Assembly: GCF_963455295.1 (NCBI RefSeq)
Contig: NZ_OY734020.1
Span: forward strand, 3,596,001 to 3,660,000
Direction: 5' to 3'
Source of the DNA: Candidatus Thiodiazotropha sp. CDECU1
Lineage (GTDB): Bacteria > Pseudomonadota > Gammaproteobacteria > Chromatiales > Chromatiaceae
Length of the DNA: 64,000 nucleotides
The position numbers and the translations under genes were made by a program. The notes below the pieces were generated by a model. It did no database searches. It saw nothing but the letters and a program-made list of their open reading frames with translations, and had not been told where the DNA came from. Positions 26,151-35,437 of the stretch are shown here, piece by piece (position 1 is the first letter of the stretch; every line of letters starts with the position of its first letter).

Positions 26151-29036
26151 ATGGCCACACAAGCAGCCAATAGCGACGCTTCCATTTCAGTTACCCAGCC
26201 ACCCTTGATGCAAGAGCCTCAAACACAGGCTCGATCCAGCAACAGCAGTGGCATCCAGGTCATTCGCCGTAACGGCAAGGTCACCCATTTCGACCCCGGT
26301 AAGATCAGCGTCGCCATGACCAAGGCCTTCCTCGCTGTCGAGGGCGGCAGCGCCGCCGCCTCCAGCCGCATTCACGATACCGTCCAGGCACTCACCGATC
26401 AGGTGCTCAGTGCACTCACCCGTCGCCTGTCCGACAACGCCACGGTGCATATCGAGGATATCCAGGATCAGGTGGAGCTGTCCCTGATGCGCTCCGGTGA
26501 ACACAAGGCTGCCCGCGCCTATGTCCTGTATCGTGAGCGCCAATCACAAAAGCGCATCGAAGAGGAGGCCAAGCGCGCCGAGGTCGAGGGTATTCCCCAG
26601 GAGCATATTGTCAATGTCACCCTGGAAGACGGCACCACCCGTCCCCTCGACGTGGAGCGTCTGCAAGCCCTGGTCAACGAGGCCTGTAACGATCTGGAGG
26701 AGGTGGATGCCGGCCTCATCCTGCAGGATGCCTGCCGCAACCTGTTCGACGGGGTGAAAGAGAACGATGTCTCCCAGACCCTGGTAATGAGCGCCCGCAC
26801 CCTGATCGATCAGGAACCCAACTACTCCCAGGTCGCCGCACGCCTGCTGCTCGACATCCTGCGTCGGGAGGCCCTCGGCTTTCTCGGTCTGGATACCCCG
26901 GTCAACACCCAGGCGGAAATGGCCGAAAGCTACTGCAGCTATTTCAAACGTTACATCCAGCAGGCCGAGGAGCTGGATCTGTTGGATAGCCGCATCGGTC
27001 AGTACGACCTGGACCATCTGATCGCCGCGATGAAACCTGAGCGGGACCTGCAGTTCACCTACCTGGGCCTGCAGACCCTCTACGACCGCTACTTCATCCA
27101 CAGCGAGGATGGTATCCGCTTCGAGCTGCCCCAGGCCTTCTTCATGCGGGTCGCCATGGGTCTGGCCATCAACGAGATCAACCGGGAGGCGCGAGCCATC
27201 GAGTTCTACAATCTGCTCTCCTCCTTCGACTTCATGAGCTCCACCCCGACCCTGTTCAACTCCGGCACCCTGCGCCCCCAGCTCTCCAGCTGTTACCTGA
27301 CCACGGTGCCCGACGACCTGGACGGCATCTACAGCAGCATCAAGGACAACGCCCTGCTCTCCAAGTTCGCCGGCGGCCTGGGCAACGACTGGACCCGGGT
27401 ACGCGGCCTCGGCGCCCACATCAAAGGCACCAATGGCAAATCCCAGGGTGTGGTCCCCTTCCTCAAAGTGGCCAACGACACCGCGGTGGCGGTCAACCAG
27501 GGGGGCAAGCGCAAGGGCGCGGTCTGCGCCTACCTGGAGACCTGGCACATCGACATCGAGGAGTTCCTGGAACTGCGCAAGAACACCGGTGACGAACGCC
27601 GCCGCACCCACGACATGAATACCGCCAACTGGATACCCGACCTGTTCATGAAACGGGTCGCGGAAGATGGTATGTGGACCCTGTTTTCGCCCAATGACAC
27701 CCCTGACCTGCACGACCTCACCGGCAAGGCCTTCGAAGCGGCCTACCTGGCCTATGAGGAGAAGGCGGCCAAGGGCGTGCTGGATGTGAGCAAGAGCATC
27801 AAGGCGGTGGATCTGTGGCGCAAGATGCTCGGCCTGCTGTTCGAGACCGGCCATCCCTGGATCACCTTCAAGGATCCCTGCAACCTGCGCTACAGCAACC
27901 AGCACATGGGAATGGTGCACAGTTCCAACCTCTGTACCGAGATCACCCTGCATACCAACGATCATGAGATCGCGGTGTGTAACCTGGGCTCGGTCAACCT
28001 GACCGCCCACGTCAACGAGAACGGCCTCGACCTGGAGAAGTTGGAAAAGACCGTGAGCACCGCCATGCGCATGCTCGACAATGTCATCGACTACAACTAC
28101 TACAGCGTCCCCCAGGCGCGCAACTCCAACCTGCGCCACCGCCCGGTGGGCCTCGGCATCATGGGTTTCCAGGACGCCCTGTATAAACAACGCCTGGCCT
28201 ACACCTCCGAAGAGGCCCTGGCCTTCGCCGACCATTCCATGGAGGCAGTCAGCTACTTCGCCATCCAGGCCTCTTCCGACTTGGCGGCGGAGCGCGGACG
28301 CTACTCCAGCTACGAGGGTTCCCTGTGGAGCCAGGGCATCCTGCCCATCGACTCCCTCAAGCTGCTGAAGGCCGAGCGGGGGGACTATCTGCAGGTGGAC
28401 GAGAGCCAGACCCTGGACTGGGACGCCCTGCGCAAGAAGATCGGCATCCAGGGCATGCGCAATTCAAACACCATGGCGATCGCCCCCACCGCGACCATCT
28501 CCAACATCTGCGGTGTCAGCCAGTCCATCGAACCCACCTACCAGAACCTGTTCGTCAAATCGAACCTCTCCGGTGAGTTCACCGTGGTCAACCCCTACAT
28601 GGTCCACGACCTGAAGAAGCTGGGGCTGTGGGACGAGGTGATGATCAACGACCTCAAATACTACGACGGCTCCCTGCAACCCATCGATCGCATCCCGGAC
28701 GAGATCAAGGCAATCTATGCCACCGCCTTCGAGATCGATGCCCGTTGGCTGGTGGAGGCCGGCTCCCGGCGTCAGAAATGGATCGACCAGGGTCAGTCCC
28801 TCAATCTCTACATGGCCGAACCCTCCGGCAAGAAACTGGACAACCTCTACAAGCTGGCATGGGTGCGTGGTCTCAAGACCACCTACTACCTGCGCTCCAT
28901 CGGCGCCACCGGCGCGGAGAAGACCTCGGTCCAGCAGGGAGGCAGCGGTAACGGTGTCGACATGATCGGCGCCGGTGGCAGCGAAGCGCCCCAGGCCTGC
29001 TCGATCCTCGATCCGGATTGCGAAGCCTGCCAATAA
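26151..29036 (+). CDS. nrdA: Ribonucleoside-diphosphate reductase, alpha subunit (class Ia)
   Basis: The ATG at 26151 has AGGAGA just upstream and is preferred over the one at 26118. The protein is about 961 aa. Two ATP-cone domains come first (IQVIRRNGKVTHFDPGKISVAM at about residue 28; VNVTLEDGTTRPLDVERLQALV at about 155). They are followed by the barrel with QLSSCYLTT and SSNLCTEI (the redox cysteines), a central NPYMVHDL region, and the C-terminal CEACQ that relays reducing power. It reduces all four NDPs with NrdB. Two cones imply allosteric activity control. nrdB follows 53 bp later. Confidence 0.96.
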   Translation: MATQAANSDASISVTQPPLMQEPQTQARSSNSSGIQVIRRNGKVTHFDPGKISVAMTKAFLAVEGGSAAASSRIHDTVQALTDQVLSALTRRLSDNATVHIEDIQDQVELSLMRSGEHKAARAYVLYRERQSQKRIEEEAKRAEVEGIPQEHIVNVTLEDGTTRPLDVERLQALVNEACNDLEEVDAGLILQDACRNLFDGVKENDVSQTLVMSARTLIDQEPNYSQVAARLLLDILRREALGFLGLDTPVNTQAEMAESYCSYFKRYIQQAEELDLLDSRIGQYDLDHLIAAMKPERDLQFTYLGLQTLYDRYFIHSEDGIRFELPQAFFMRVAMGLAINEINREARAIEFYNLLSSFDFMSSTPTLFNSGTLRPQLSSCYLTTVPDDLDGIYSSIKDNALLSKFAGGLGNDWTRVRGLGAHIKGTNGKSQGVVPFLKVANDTAVAVNQGGKRKGAVCAYLETWHIDIEEFLELRKNTGDERRRTHDMNTANWIPDLFMKRVAEDGMWTLFSPNDTPDLHDLTGKAFEAAYLAYEEKAAKGVLDVSKSIKAVDLWRKMLGLLFETGHPWITFKDPCNLRYSNQHMGMVHSSNLCTEITLHTNDHEIAVCNLGSVNLTAHVNENGLDLEKLEKTVSTAMRMLDNVIDYNYYSVPQARNSNLRHRPVGLGIMGFQDALYKQRLAYTSEEALAFADHSMEAVSYFAIQASSDLAAERGRYSSYEGSLWSQGILPIDSLKLLKAERGDYLQVDESQTLDWDALRKKIGIQGMRNSNTMAIAPTATISNICGVSQSIEPTYQNLFVKSNLSGEFTVVNPYMVHDLKKLGLWDEVMINDLKYYDGSLQPIDRIPDEIKAIYATAFEIDARWLVEAGSRRQKWIDQGQSLNLYMAEPSGKKLDNLYKLAWVRGLKTTYYLRSIGATGAEKTSVQQGGSGNGVDMIGAGGSEAPQACSILDPDCEACQ

Positions 29037-29089
29037 GCAATGCAATGAGAAGCCACCACTCAAGCGATAAAGACAGAGAGGAATAGAAG

Positions 29090-30247
29090 ATGCTGAACTG
29101 GGACGATCCACTCGCTAAACCGGTACTCCAGGAAGTCACCCCGGCACCCGCGTCAACCGAGACAACGCCGGCCCATCCCCACGTGGTGGAAGAGGCAGCC
29201 CGCGCCCTGGAGGTGGAACAGCAGAGCGAAGCCATGGCCTCCATGGAGCCGGTCAACCCGGATGACAAGCGGGTCATCAACGGCATGACCGACATCAATC
29301 AGCTGGCCCCCTTCAAATATCCCTGGGCCTGGGAGTACTTCCTCAACGCCAACAAGAATCACTGGACCCCACTGGACATCAACATGGCCCAGGATGTCCA
29401 CGACTATCAGTACAAGCTGACCCTGGAGGAGCGCCACGTCTACGAGAACGTGCTCTCCTACCTGACCACCTCCGACATCCTGGCGATGCGCAATATCGGC
29501 CTGGCGGTGATGGAGAAGATGTCCGCCCCCGAGCTGCAGATCTACCAGGCGCGCCAGGTCTACGAAGAGTCCCTGCACACCTGGACCTACCAGCACTGCA
29601 TCGAGACCATCGGCCTCGACCAGGGGGAGATCTATAACCGTTATCGGGTGGTGCCGGAGATCAACAAGAAGATCCAGATCACCAACCGCCGCCTCTCCTC
29701 CATCCTGCGCGCCGATATCAACCTGCGCGACCCGGACGAGCTGCACAACTTCGTCATGGCCTACATCTTCTTCGGCGCCATCTTCGAAGGCTGCTGGTTC
29801 TACAACGGCTTCAGCCCCATCTTCGCCCTGCAGCGTCGCGGCCTGATGAAAGGCACAGCGGAACAGCTGCAGTACATCATGCGTGACGAAGTGCTGCATG
29901 CCTCATTCGGCATCCGCGTGGTCAAGCAGATCATCCAGGAAGAGAACATCACCCTGGATAAACAGGCAATGCGCGACATGTGGGATGAGGCCGAAGCCGC
30001 CGAAATCGGCTATGCGAGCTACATCATGCGCGACCCAATCCTGGGTTACTCCAAAGAGGATCACATCGGTCAGTTCCGTTTTACCGCCAACCGCCGTGCA
30101 CGGCAGCTGGGTATGGATGAGCCTTTCCCCGGTGCCGAGGCAACCCTGCCCTGGCTGGATGAGCAGGCAAATCTGCGCAAAGAGAAGAACTTCTTTGAAA
30201 CACGGGTCACCGAGTATCAAACGGGTGGCGCGCTCAAATGGGATTGA
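29090..30247 (+). CDS. nrdB: Ribonucleoside-diphosphate reductase, beta subunit (class Ia)
   Basis: 385 aa. After a Pro/Glu-rich N-terminal extension of about 70 residues comes the ferritin-like fold. EESLHTWTY gives Glu-x2-His-x3-Tyr, matching E. coli Glu115, His118 and the radical Tyr122. TTSDILAMR probably supplies the first Asp. FEGCWFYNGF and RDEVLHASFG give the later carboxylate and His ligands. The radical tyrosine is thus retained, supporting a diferric-tyrosyl enzyme. It is co-transcribed with nrdA, and a small zinc-ribbon ORF follows before the terminator. Confidence 0.95.
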   Translation: MLNWDDPLAKPVLQEVTPAPASTETTPAHPHVVEEAARALEVEQQSEAMASMEPVNPDDKRVINGMTDINQLAPFKYPWAWEYFLNANKNHWTPLDINMAQDVHDYQYKLTLEERHVYENVLSYLTTSDILAMRNIGLAVMEKMSAPELQIYQARQVYEESLHTWTYQHCIETIGLDQGEIYNRYRVVPEINKKIQITNRRLSSILRADINLRDPDELHNFVMAYIFFGAIFEGCWFYNGFSPIFALQRRGLMKGTAEQLQYIMRDEVLHASFGIRVVKQIIQEENITLDKQAMRDMWDEAEAAEIGYASYIMRDPILGYSKEDHIGQFRFTANRRARQLGMDEPFPGAEATLPWLDEQANLRKEKNFFETRVTEYQTGGALKWD

Positions 30248-30329
30248 TCGGCAATAGCCGATAGAAAATGCCGCCATAAGGGAGGTGGCTTAATGGTAAG
30301 GAGTTTTTTAAAGTTACTCGGAGAGTAAA

Positions 30330-30521
30330 ATGCATTGTTCACACTGTTCTTCGTTGATGGCCGAAGTTGAATCCCAGAAGGAAGGACGAACGGAACAGTC
30401 GCTGTTTGAGTGTCCGGTTTGTGGACGCACCCAGTTGATTACAAGGACGTTGGACCAATGGAAAGAGAATTTAACCTTACAGATGGGACGTTTGGCGAGG
30501 CAGACGCTGCGGCATACATAA
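30330..30521 (+). CDS. Small zinc-ribbon protein in the nrdAB operon
   Basis: 63 aa with HCSHCSSLM and ECPVCGRTQ, two CxxC knuckles 23 residues apart, followed by a basic, helical tail (GRLARQTLRHT). A weak GGAGAG site precedes the ATG. It lies 82 bp after nrdB and before a strong terminator, so it should be on the nrdAB transcript. No family name is recognised. A role linked to metal or DNA binding is only suggested by the zinc ribbon. Confidence 0.6.
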   Translation: MHCSHCSSLMAEVESQKEGRTEQSLFECPVCGRTQLITRTLDQWKENLTLQMGRLARQTLRHT

Positions 30522-30562
30522 CAGGGTTTTCAACACTTCTCCTCACTTCCTGCCACTGCAGG

Positions 30563-30610
30563 CGGGCGATGTTGCAGCAGCGAGCACATCGCCCGATTTT
30601 TCCTTTTTTT
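30563..30610 (+). terminator. Rho-independent terminator after the nrdAB operon
   Basis: A 10-bp perfect stem, CGGGCGATGT with ACATCGCCCG, and a 13-nt loop are followed by a long T-rich tract (ATTTTTTCCTTTTTTT). Confidence 0.9.
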
Positions 30611-30699
30611 CAAGCTTTAAACTAAGATATAAGTTATAGCCATCTCAAAATTAGTCTAAATAATTAGAGATCCAAACATTGACAACCGAGGTTACTGAA

Positions 30700-30933
30700 A
30701 TGGCATTTCCAACTGCTGTCAACGATCAAATAACAGATTCTGTCACACAGGCATTTACCACGGGCGGTGACGATGCACTGAATGTGATTGCTGAATTGAT
30801 GGCGGAGATCGCCAAAGGCCTGGAAAACGCCAAACAGGGCTATGCGACGATCGATGAACTCTCGGACGCTTTTGAGAATGCTGAAGTAGCAATGCATGGG
30901 ATTGTTGCAAAGCTGGCGACTGGCCGGGATTGA
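30700..30933 (+). CDS. RebB-like (R-body / killing-trait family) small protein
   Basis: The ATG at 30700 has GAGG 8 nt upstream; an upstream TTG (30679) is less likely. The 77-aa protein starts AFPTAVNDQITDSVTQAF, which closely resembles the conserved start of RebB-family proteins (PxxVNxQITDxVTQxN), then has a helical ALNVIAELMAEIAKGLENA. Reb proteins polymerise into R-bodies, coiled protein ribbons. Normally several reb genes stand together; here only one is visible. It lacks the Asn common after VTQ and has a longer acidic C-terminus. The function is therefore uncertain. Confidence 0.6.
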   Translation: MAFPTAVNDQITDSVTQAFTTGGDDALNVIAELMAEIAKGLENAKQGYATIDELSDAFENAEVAMHGIVAKLATGRD

Positions 30934-30944
30934 TGGTTTGGGAC

Positions 30945-31490
30945 CTAGTCGTCAGGTACAACATCGTTTTGATTTGCTGAAATCAATGAACGCACCTGCG
31001 CCAGTATCGATAACTCATCCCAATCAATACCACCGACCACACGCGCTACAACCAATCCCCGGGCATTGACGATATATGAAGTAGGCAGTGCCAGCACCTG
31101 CCATTGTCTCAGCATATGGGAGTCCCGGTCCAAAAGCACCGGCAGGATAAGGGACCGCTCTTTTATAAACTGTTGCACAAGCTCCCGGCTTTCACCGCTG
31201 TTGACCGTAACAACAGCTATATTATCAGCACCGAGTATCTCAGCTGCACGTTGCAGATCCGGCAGCTCTTTGATGCAGGGTGAACACCAGGTCGCCCAAA
31301 AACTGACTATGTACGCCCGCTCCCGGTAATCAAACCTTTGGTGTATCTCTCCCATCATATCGGGCAGGAAAAAATCTGCTGCCGGTTTTGGTACTGTGTA
31401 GGCACGTATACCCAATCCAGTAGACCATGCGAGCGTTGGTGCAAACAGGATATAGAGTATTACCAGCGTGGCGGCTTTCATGCGAATCAT
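30945..31490 (-). CDS. TlpA-like periplasmic thioredoxin
   Basis: 181 aa with a signal peptide or anchor (LVILYILFAPTLAWS). The redoxin fold has FWATWCSPCIKELPDLQRA (active site CSPC), IAVVTVNSGESRELVQQF, LPVLLDRDSHMLRQWQVLALPTSYIVNARG with the cis-Pro, and GGIDWDE. Such proteins reduce periplasmic disulfides, often during cytochrome c assembly or stress. It converges on the RebB-like gene with an 11-bp gap. Confidence 0.88.
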   Translation of the reverse strand: MIRMKAATLVILYILFAPTLAWSTGLGIRAYTVPKPAADFFLPDMMGEIHQRFDYRERAYIVSFWATWCSPCIKELPDLQRAAEILGADNIAVVTVNSGESRELVQQFIKERSLILPVLLDRDSHMLRQWQVLALPTSYIVNARGLVVARVVGGIDWDELSILAQVRSLISANQNDVVPDD

Positions 31491-31570
31491 CTAGTGACAG
31501 ATTAAGCTGGGTTCAGCCAGTTTCCGAACCCAGCTTGAATTACACTTCGGTTTCTCGTTTTTGCCCGGGC

Positions 31571-32005
31571 TTAGTAGGCTTTCTGTCCGGGAAAGGCCAA
31601 CCCATCTCTATACAGGGCTTCATATTCAAATGCTGCCTGTTTCCGGGACCAGACCGTGACGAATTTGCCACCCTTCTTGACGCGAAACTCATCGACCTGA
31701 ATCGCATTGAACCGAGGATGTTTTTCACCCTTCACCTGCACGTTATCCAGTACGTATCTGACTTTGATATCTCTGGACAGGTTCGGCATGAAGAGATAAT
31801 CACCCTCGCCCACCATCAAGACAAAATCGGACTCGAGTGCAATATGCGGATCAAGTTTTTCAACTGGACAGGTGACGCCATTGTGTGCGCAGTCATGACC
31901 ATTGACCGTGCCAGTGAATGTTTCAGCATGAACCCACATTGGTACAGCAACCATGGCTGCTGTTGCCAATGCCATTTTGATCCCGGTAAGTGATCTGAAT
32001 TTCAT
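31571..32005 (-). CDS. Secreted protein of unknown function with a conserved Cys pair
   Basis: The start at 32005 follows GGAGGG and gives a signal peptide (MKFRSLTGIKMALATAAMVAVPMWVHA). An earlier start would bury it. The 144-aa mature protein begins ETFTGTVNGHDCAHNGVTCPVEKLDPH and continues with FVLMVGEGDYLFMPNLSRDIKVRYVLDNVQVKG. Two Cys and two His near the start could bind metal or form a disulfide. No family is recognised. It lies 80 bp upstream of the TlpA-like gene on the same strand and could be a client of it. Confidence 0.65.
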   Translation of the reverse strand: MKFRSLTGIKMALATAAMVAVPMWVHAETFTGTVNGHDCAHNGVTCPVEKLDPHIALESDFVLMVGEGDYLFMPNLSRDIKVRYVLDNVQVKGEKHPRFNAIQVDEFRVKKGGKFVTVWSRKQAAFEYEALYRDGLAFPGQKAY

Positions 32006-32364
32006 TCTATTACCCTCCTCCACAATAAGTATGTTGTGAGATATAGAAAAAAAAGAAGTTTCTGTTACAACAGCTCTGGAAACTCCCATCACATGAATTT
32101 ACGAGTTAGAGGGGAAGACGGATTCAATAAATTTGGAAAGTGCTCATAAATAACAAAAGCCAGTCCTCTACAGCTTTATGTAAGTCGAGTCATGGCTTAG
32201 ACAGCTTAAAAGCAAATTAATTTAAATGCGCTATAGCGTGATTTTCTTATTCATCACATTGCCCTGAAAATATTTATCCATTAACACCCACAGACTCTCA
32301 GGTATCGCATTCTCAGATTATAATGCAGGGTATCGATATTTTGTGAAGAATGGAGCGACTTGGA

Positions 32365-32670
32365 TTAACGATCATTGTCACTGGCACACTGCCAGCCCTT
32401 TGATTCCAGGTTGTTAATGAACTCGACAGCTTTTCGTTCACAATAAGTATCTTCATGTTCAGCTTTCCATAATGTACGCGGCATAATATTTTCCTTGGGC
32501 TTTGTATAGTAGACTTTGCAGGGTAATGTGTTTGGTTCATTTGGATAGAAGATAACCACATTCCTTGTTAGTTCCGCATAGTGACATGTCCATGAATTCG
32601 CAAAACTCTCTGATGGCATCACAAGAAAGGTTAGTAGAGACACCAATGATTTGAAAATAAGATTCTTCAT
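32365..32670 (-). CDS. Small secreted cysteine-containing protein, unknown
   Basis: The ATG at 32670 is followed by a signal peptide (MKNLIFKSLVSLLTFLVMPSESFA). An earlier in-frame start would place it internally. The 101-aa protein has four Cys in the mature part (WTCHY, TLPCKV, TYCERK, WQCASD), consistent with two disulfides, and otherwise no recognised motif. AT-rich composition and isolated position (about 270-290 bp of empty sequence on each side) suggest an accessory gene. Confidence 0.55.
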   Translation of the reverse strand: MKNLIFKSLVSLLTFLVMPSESFANSWTCHYAELTRNVVIFYPNEPNTLPCKVYYTKPKENIMPRTLWKAEHEDTYCERKAVEFINNLESKGWQCASDNDR

Positions 32671-32966
32671 GACATCTCTCAAAGTACAATCAAACATAGA
32701 CCATATTCCTAGTATATTAGTGTCTATCATCAAGTCATGCTCTCTCAGAAATAGTGCATGATTTAAATAGGATCGACCAGATGGACCGAGCATCCTGTTC
32801 AGTTGTCATAGACAGGTGGTTATATTTGGGTATCCGCGCCCTGTAATTATTAAACAGACAATCAAAAAATCAGGACAATGGAACAGATTACATTCGTTAA
32901 CCGGATTATCCTTTTGTTTTCTGTAGTTTTCGTACCGCATCGCGCACTGATTAAAAACCTATGCTA

Positions 32967-33320
32967 TCAAGTGTAATAAGAAATCCCGGCATATGGATAA
33001 CGATTGGCAAATGAGAACAGGTAACGCCAGTCACTCACATCAACAACAACAATCAGCTCTTCATTTACTTCCCTTGTCAGCACCTGTTCCAGAGATTCAT
33101 AGTGATCGGCAAAACCGCCTGGCAGGTCCAGTGCGCCCTGCCCTGGGCTATGCTTTCTTACTGTCATCAAAACCTCATCACGATACAGCAGCACCGCGCC
33201 AACGGCTGCTGCTGTATTATGATAATAAGTAAAGCCGCAATGATGGCAGACCCATTGCTTGCCTTCTCTCCACGCCAGTCCGTCGTTTCCACACTTAGGG
33301 CAATACTCAATCACCTTCAT
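32967..33320 (-). pseudogene. NUDIX hydrolase, C-terminally truncated
   Basis: A zinc ribbon (YCPKCGNDG, VCHHCGFTYY) is followed by a complete NUDIX box: GFADHYESLEQVLTREVNEEL fits GX5EX7REUXEEXGU except at the last positions. The frame ends at ISYYT followed by TGA and TAG, only 117 aa, while relatives of this zinc-ribbon NUDIX group are about 170-190 aa. The sequence beyond the stops is not coding in any frame I can follow. Members hydrolyse nucleoside diphosphate derivatives such as NADH or ADP-ribose. This copy is probably inactive or folded differently. Confidence 0.6.
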
Positions 33321-33334
33321 ATTTCTTCAAGCAA

Positions 33335-34327
33335 CTACTCCCAGGGCCACCTTACACGCGACCAGACCCATTTTACCGGTTTATCATCCCCGGCGGAATT
33401 GACAGCATACCCTACGATGACACCGTTGTTATTTACAGCTCTGGCAGAACCGATTCCAATATTCATCAACTCTGTCATAACCCCATCCGAAAGCTTGTAG
33501 TAGAACGGGACCGTGGCGTCATCGGCCTTTTTCGCCGCTCCGACGATTGTTCCTGAGTTGTTGATATCGTTTGCCCTGCTATACGAACCGCCTAAAGAGC
33601 CCAGTAATACAGGTGGGGCACCGCCCTCCCAAATGGCGGCCTGTTCCTCATGGCTATCGGGATCGAACACATTGCCGACCACCTGACCTGCGTTATTGAT
33701 CCCATACGCCCTGGAACGATTGATACCAAGATGGGGAAGTATCTCCATCAATCCATCCTCCCAAATAAAGGCCTCATCACTTGAGTGGTGCCAACCGACC
33801 ACCTGATTGGAGTCATTGATATCATGGGCATCCGATGGCCCGCTGAGGCCGCTCCCATCCAAGAGCCAGACGTAATCGTCCGGCGTTCGCCACATTACAC
33901 CCCCATATCCAACTGTTCCTGCAATTGACTCACCAGTATTGATTGCGCGAGCATAACTTTCATTAATGGGTGGCAATTCAGTATCATGGATATCGGTCAT
34001 GATGCCATCCCGCCACATGAAGGCATGCACTTTACCATCGGCAGTGTGACTGTAACCCACGACCACACCGTCATCATTTATAGCAAACGCATAGCTGTTA
34101 TCCCCGCCCAGGGTTCCCAGGTCGGTAGCAGCGCCACCCTCCCACAATACGGCATGAAAATCTCCAGCCTCGGTTTCACAATAACCGACAATGTCACCTC
34201 GATTATTGATACCCATGGCTCTGCCCGAAGGGCCGTCAAGGTCTGGCAGGGTATGGAACACATAGCCTGAGCAACTGATTAAAAACGGCGCAAATATTAA
34301 GAAATAGAATAATTTACCCTTCATCAT
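33335..34327 (-). CDS. HAF-repeat lipoprotein
   Basis: 330 aa beginning with a lipoprotein signal (KLFYFLIFAPFLISCSG, lipobox Cys about residue 19). It carries about six repeats of the 'HAF' type: LGTLGGDNSYAFAINDDGVVVGYS, FMWRDG, then ARAINTGESIAGT, AHDINDSNQVVGW and so on. Such proteins form beta-propeller-like extracellular or outer-membrane proteins of unknown function. It lies 14 bp from the NUDIX remnant on the same strand. Confidence 0.85.
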   Translation of the reverse strand: MMKGKLFYFLIFAPFLISCSGYVFHTLPDLDGPSGRAMGINNRGDIVGYCETEAGDFHAVLWEGGAATDLGTLGGDNSYAFAINDDGVVVGYSHTADGKVHAFMWRDGIMTDIHDTELPPINESYARAINTGESIAGTVGYGGVMWRTPDDYVWLLDGSGLSGPSDAHDINDSNQVVGWHHSSDEAFIWEDGLMEILPHLGINRSRAYGINNAGQVVGNVFDPDSHEEQAAIWEGGAPPVLLGSLGGSYSRANDINNSGTIVGAAKKADDATVPFYYKLSDGVMTELMNIGIGSARAVNNNGVIVGYAVNSAGDDKPVKWVWSRVRWPWE

Positions 34328-34382
34328 CGCACCTCCCTAATTCCCGCTCTCCTTTATAGTCACTATTAAGTATAGATGCTTA

Positions 34383-35270
34383 CTACAAACCTCTTTGCCA
34401 TTCAGCACGAAAACTCGTCGACTCGGGGTGTGAGAGTGCAGTCCGGACCTGGTTCAAAAGCCGTTCCTTATCCTTGTTGAGTACGCCTTTGAGGATCAGA
34501 TAATTGGATGCATGATCGCTGCGGAATATAGTCTTTTCGAGATTAAGCGCGGATAACATCACCTCCATCTCTTCAAGTAATTGACGCAGATTCAACATCT
34601 GAAACTCCCCTGCATAACCCTGCTGCAAGCGTTGCTGCCCCTTTGGGAAGCTGACAACCAGTGTAGCGAGATATTCAGGTTGCGATTCGTTCATCAGGGA
34701 AGCGGAATTGAGCGCATGCTGTTCGCTGTGGCGCACCCCGCCAAGACCGTTCAGGATCATCACCGACCGCCTGATACCTGCCTGCTGAAGTTTCTGCAGG
34801 GCATCCAGTGAGGTTTGCCAGGTCTCACCCTTGTCGACCCGCTCCAACACCAGGTCATCGCCGGTTTCGCAACCGATATATACCAGCTCCAAACCCATCT
34901 GACGCAATCTCTGCAACTCCTCGACAGACTTGTTTTTGATGTTGCGCGGCAGACAGTAAGCGGATACCCGTTGAATATCCGGGAGGTATTCATTTATGGC
35001 CTGCATGATCTCATGTAAGCGACGATATGAGAGTGTCATCGCATCCCCGTCGGCGAGAAACACACGTCGCACAGGGATACCCAGGCTGAGGAACTGCTGC
35101 AACTCCTTGCGGGTCTCTGCGATAGGTTTGGGTTTGAATCTCTTCTGTGGCTCAGTATACATTTCACAGAAGGTGCATTTATTCCAGGAACATCCGTTGC
35201 TGACCTGCAGGATCAGTGACTGCGCCTCACTGGGCGGACGGAAAACGGGCTGTATGTAATTGAGCAACAT
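34383..35270 (-). CDS. Radical SAM protein
   Basis: 295 aa. The cluster motif is NGCSWNKCTFCEMY (CX4CX2C), a spacing seen in one COG1032-like group and differing from the usual CX3CX2C. It is followed by FLADGDAMTLSYRRLHEIMQAI and LELVYIGCETGDDLVLERVDKGET, both conserved in this group (SAM-binding GD and GxETGxDxVL). No B12 domain precedes the cluster. The reaction is unknown. It stands alone and divergent from the DUF2889 gene. Confidence 0.88.
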   Translation of the reverse strand: MLLNYIQPVFRPPSEAQSLILQVSNGCSWNKCTFCEMYTEPQKRFKPKPIAETRKELQQFLSLGIPVRRVFLADGDAMTLSYRRLHEIMQAINEYLPDIQRVSAYCLPRNIKNKSVEELQRLRQMGLELVYIGCETGDDLVLERVDKGETWQTSLDALQKLQQAGIRRSVMILNGLGGVRHSEQHALNSASLMNESQPEYLATLVVSFPKGQQRLQQGYAGEFQMLNLRQLLEEMEVMLSALNLEKTIFRSDHASNYLILKGVLNKDKERLLNQVRTALSHPESTSFRAEWQRGL

Positions 35271-35437
35271 AAATGGGCGAGGCTCTCTGGTTAAGGATAA
35301 ACCACAAAGTAACCGGTTGAGTGCGCGTAAGCAAAGGCTTTAGCGGGCGATCCTCATCCTAACCTGCAATTCAATTATGGTTTATCGCGCTTTATCGATC
35401 TCGTATAATCATTGCCTTTTGCTGGATCTGTTCCCTT

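Noticed and set aside
26544-28235. 563-codon open frame antisense to nrdA
   Set aside because: nrdA is unambiguous. The antisense frame results from strongly biased third positions and lacks any recognisable domain.
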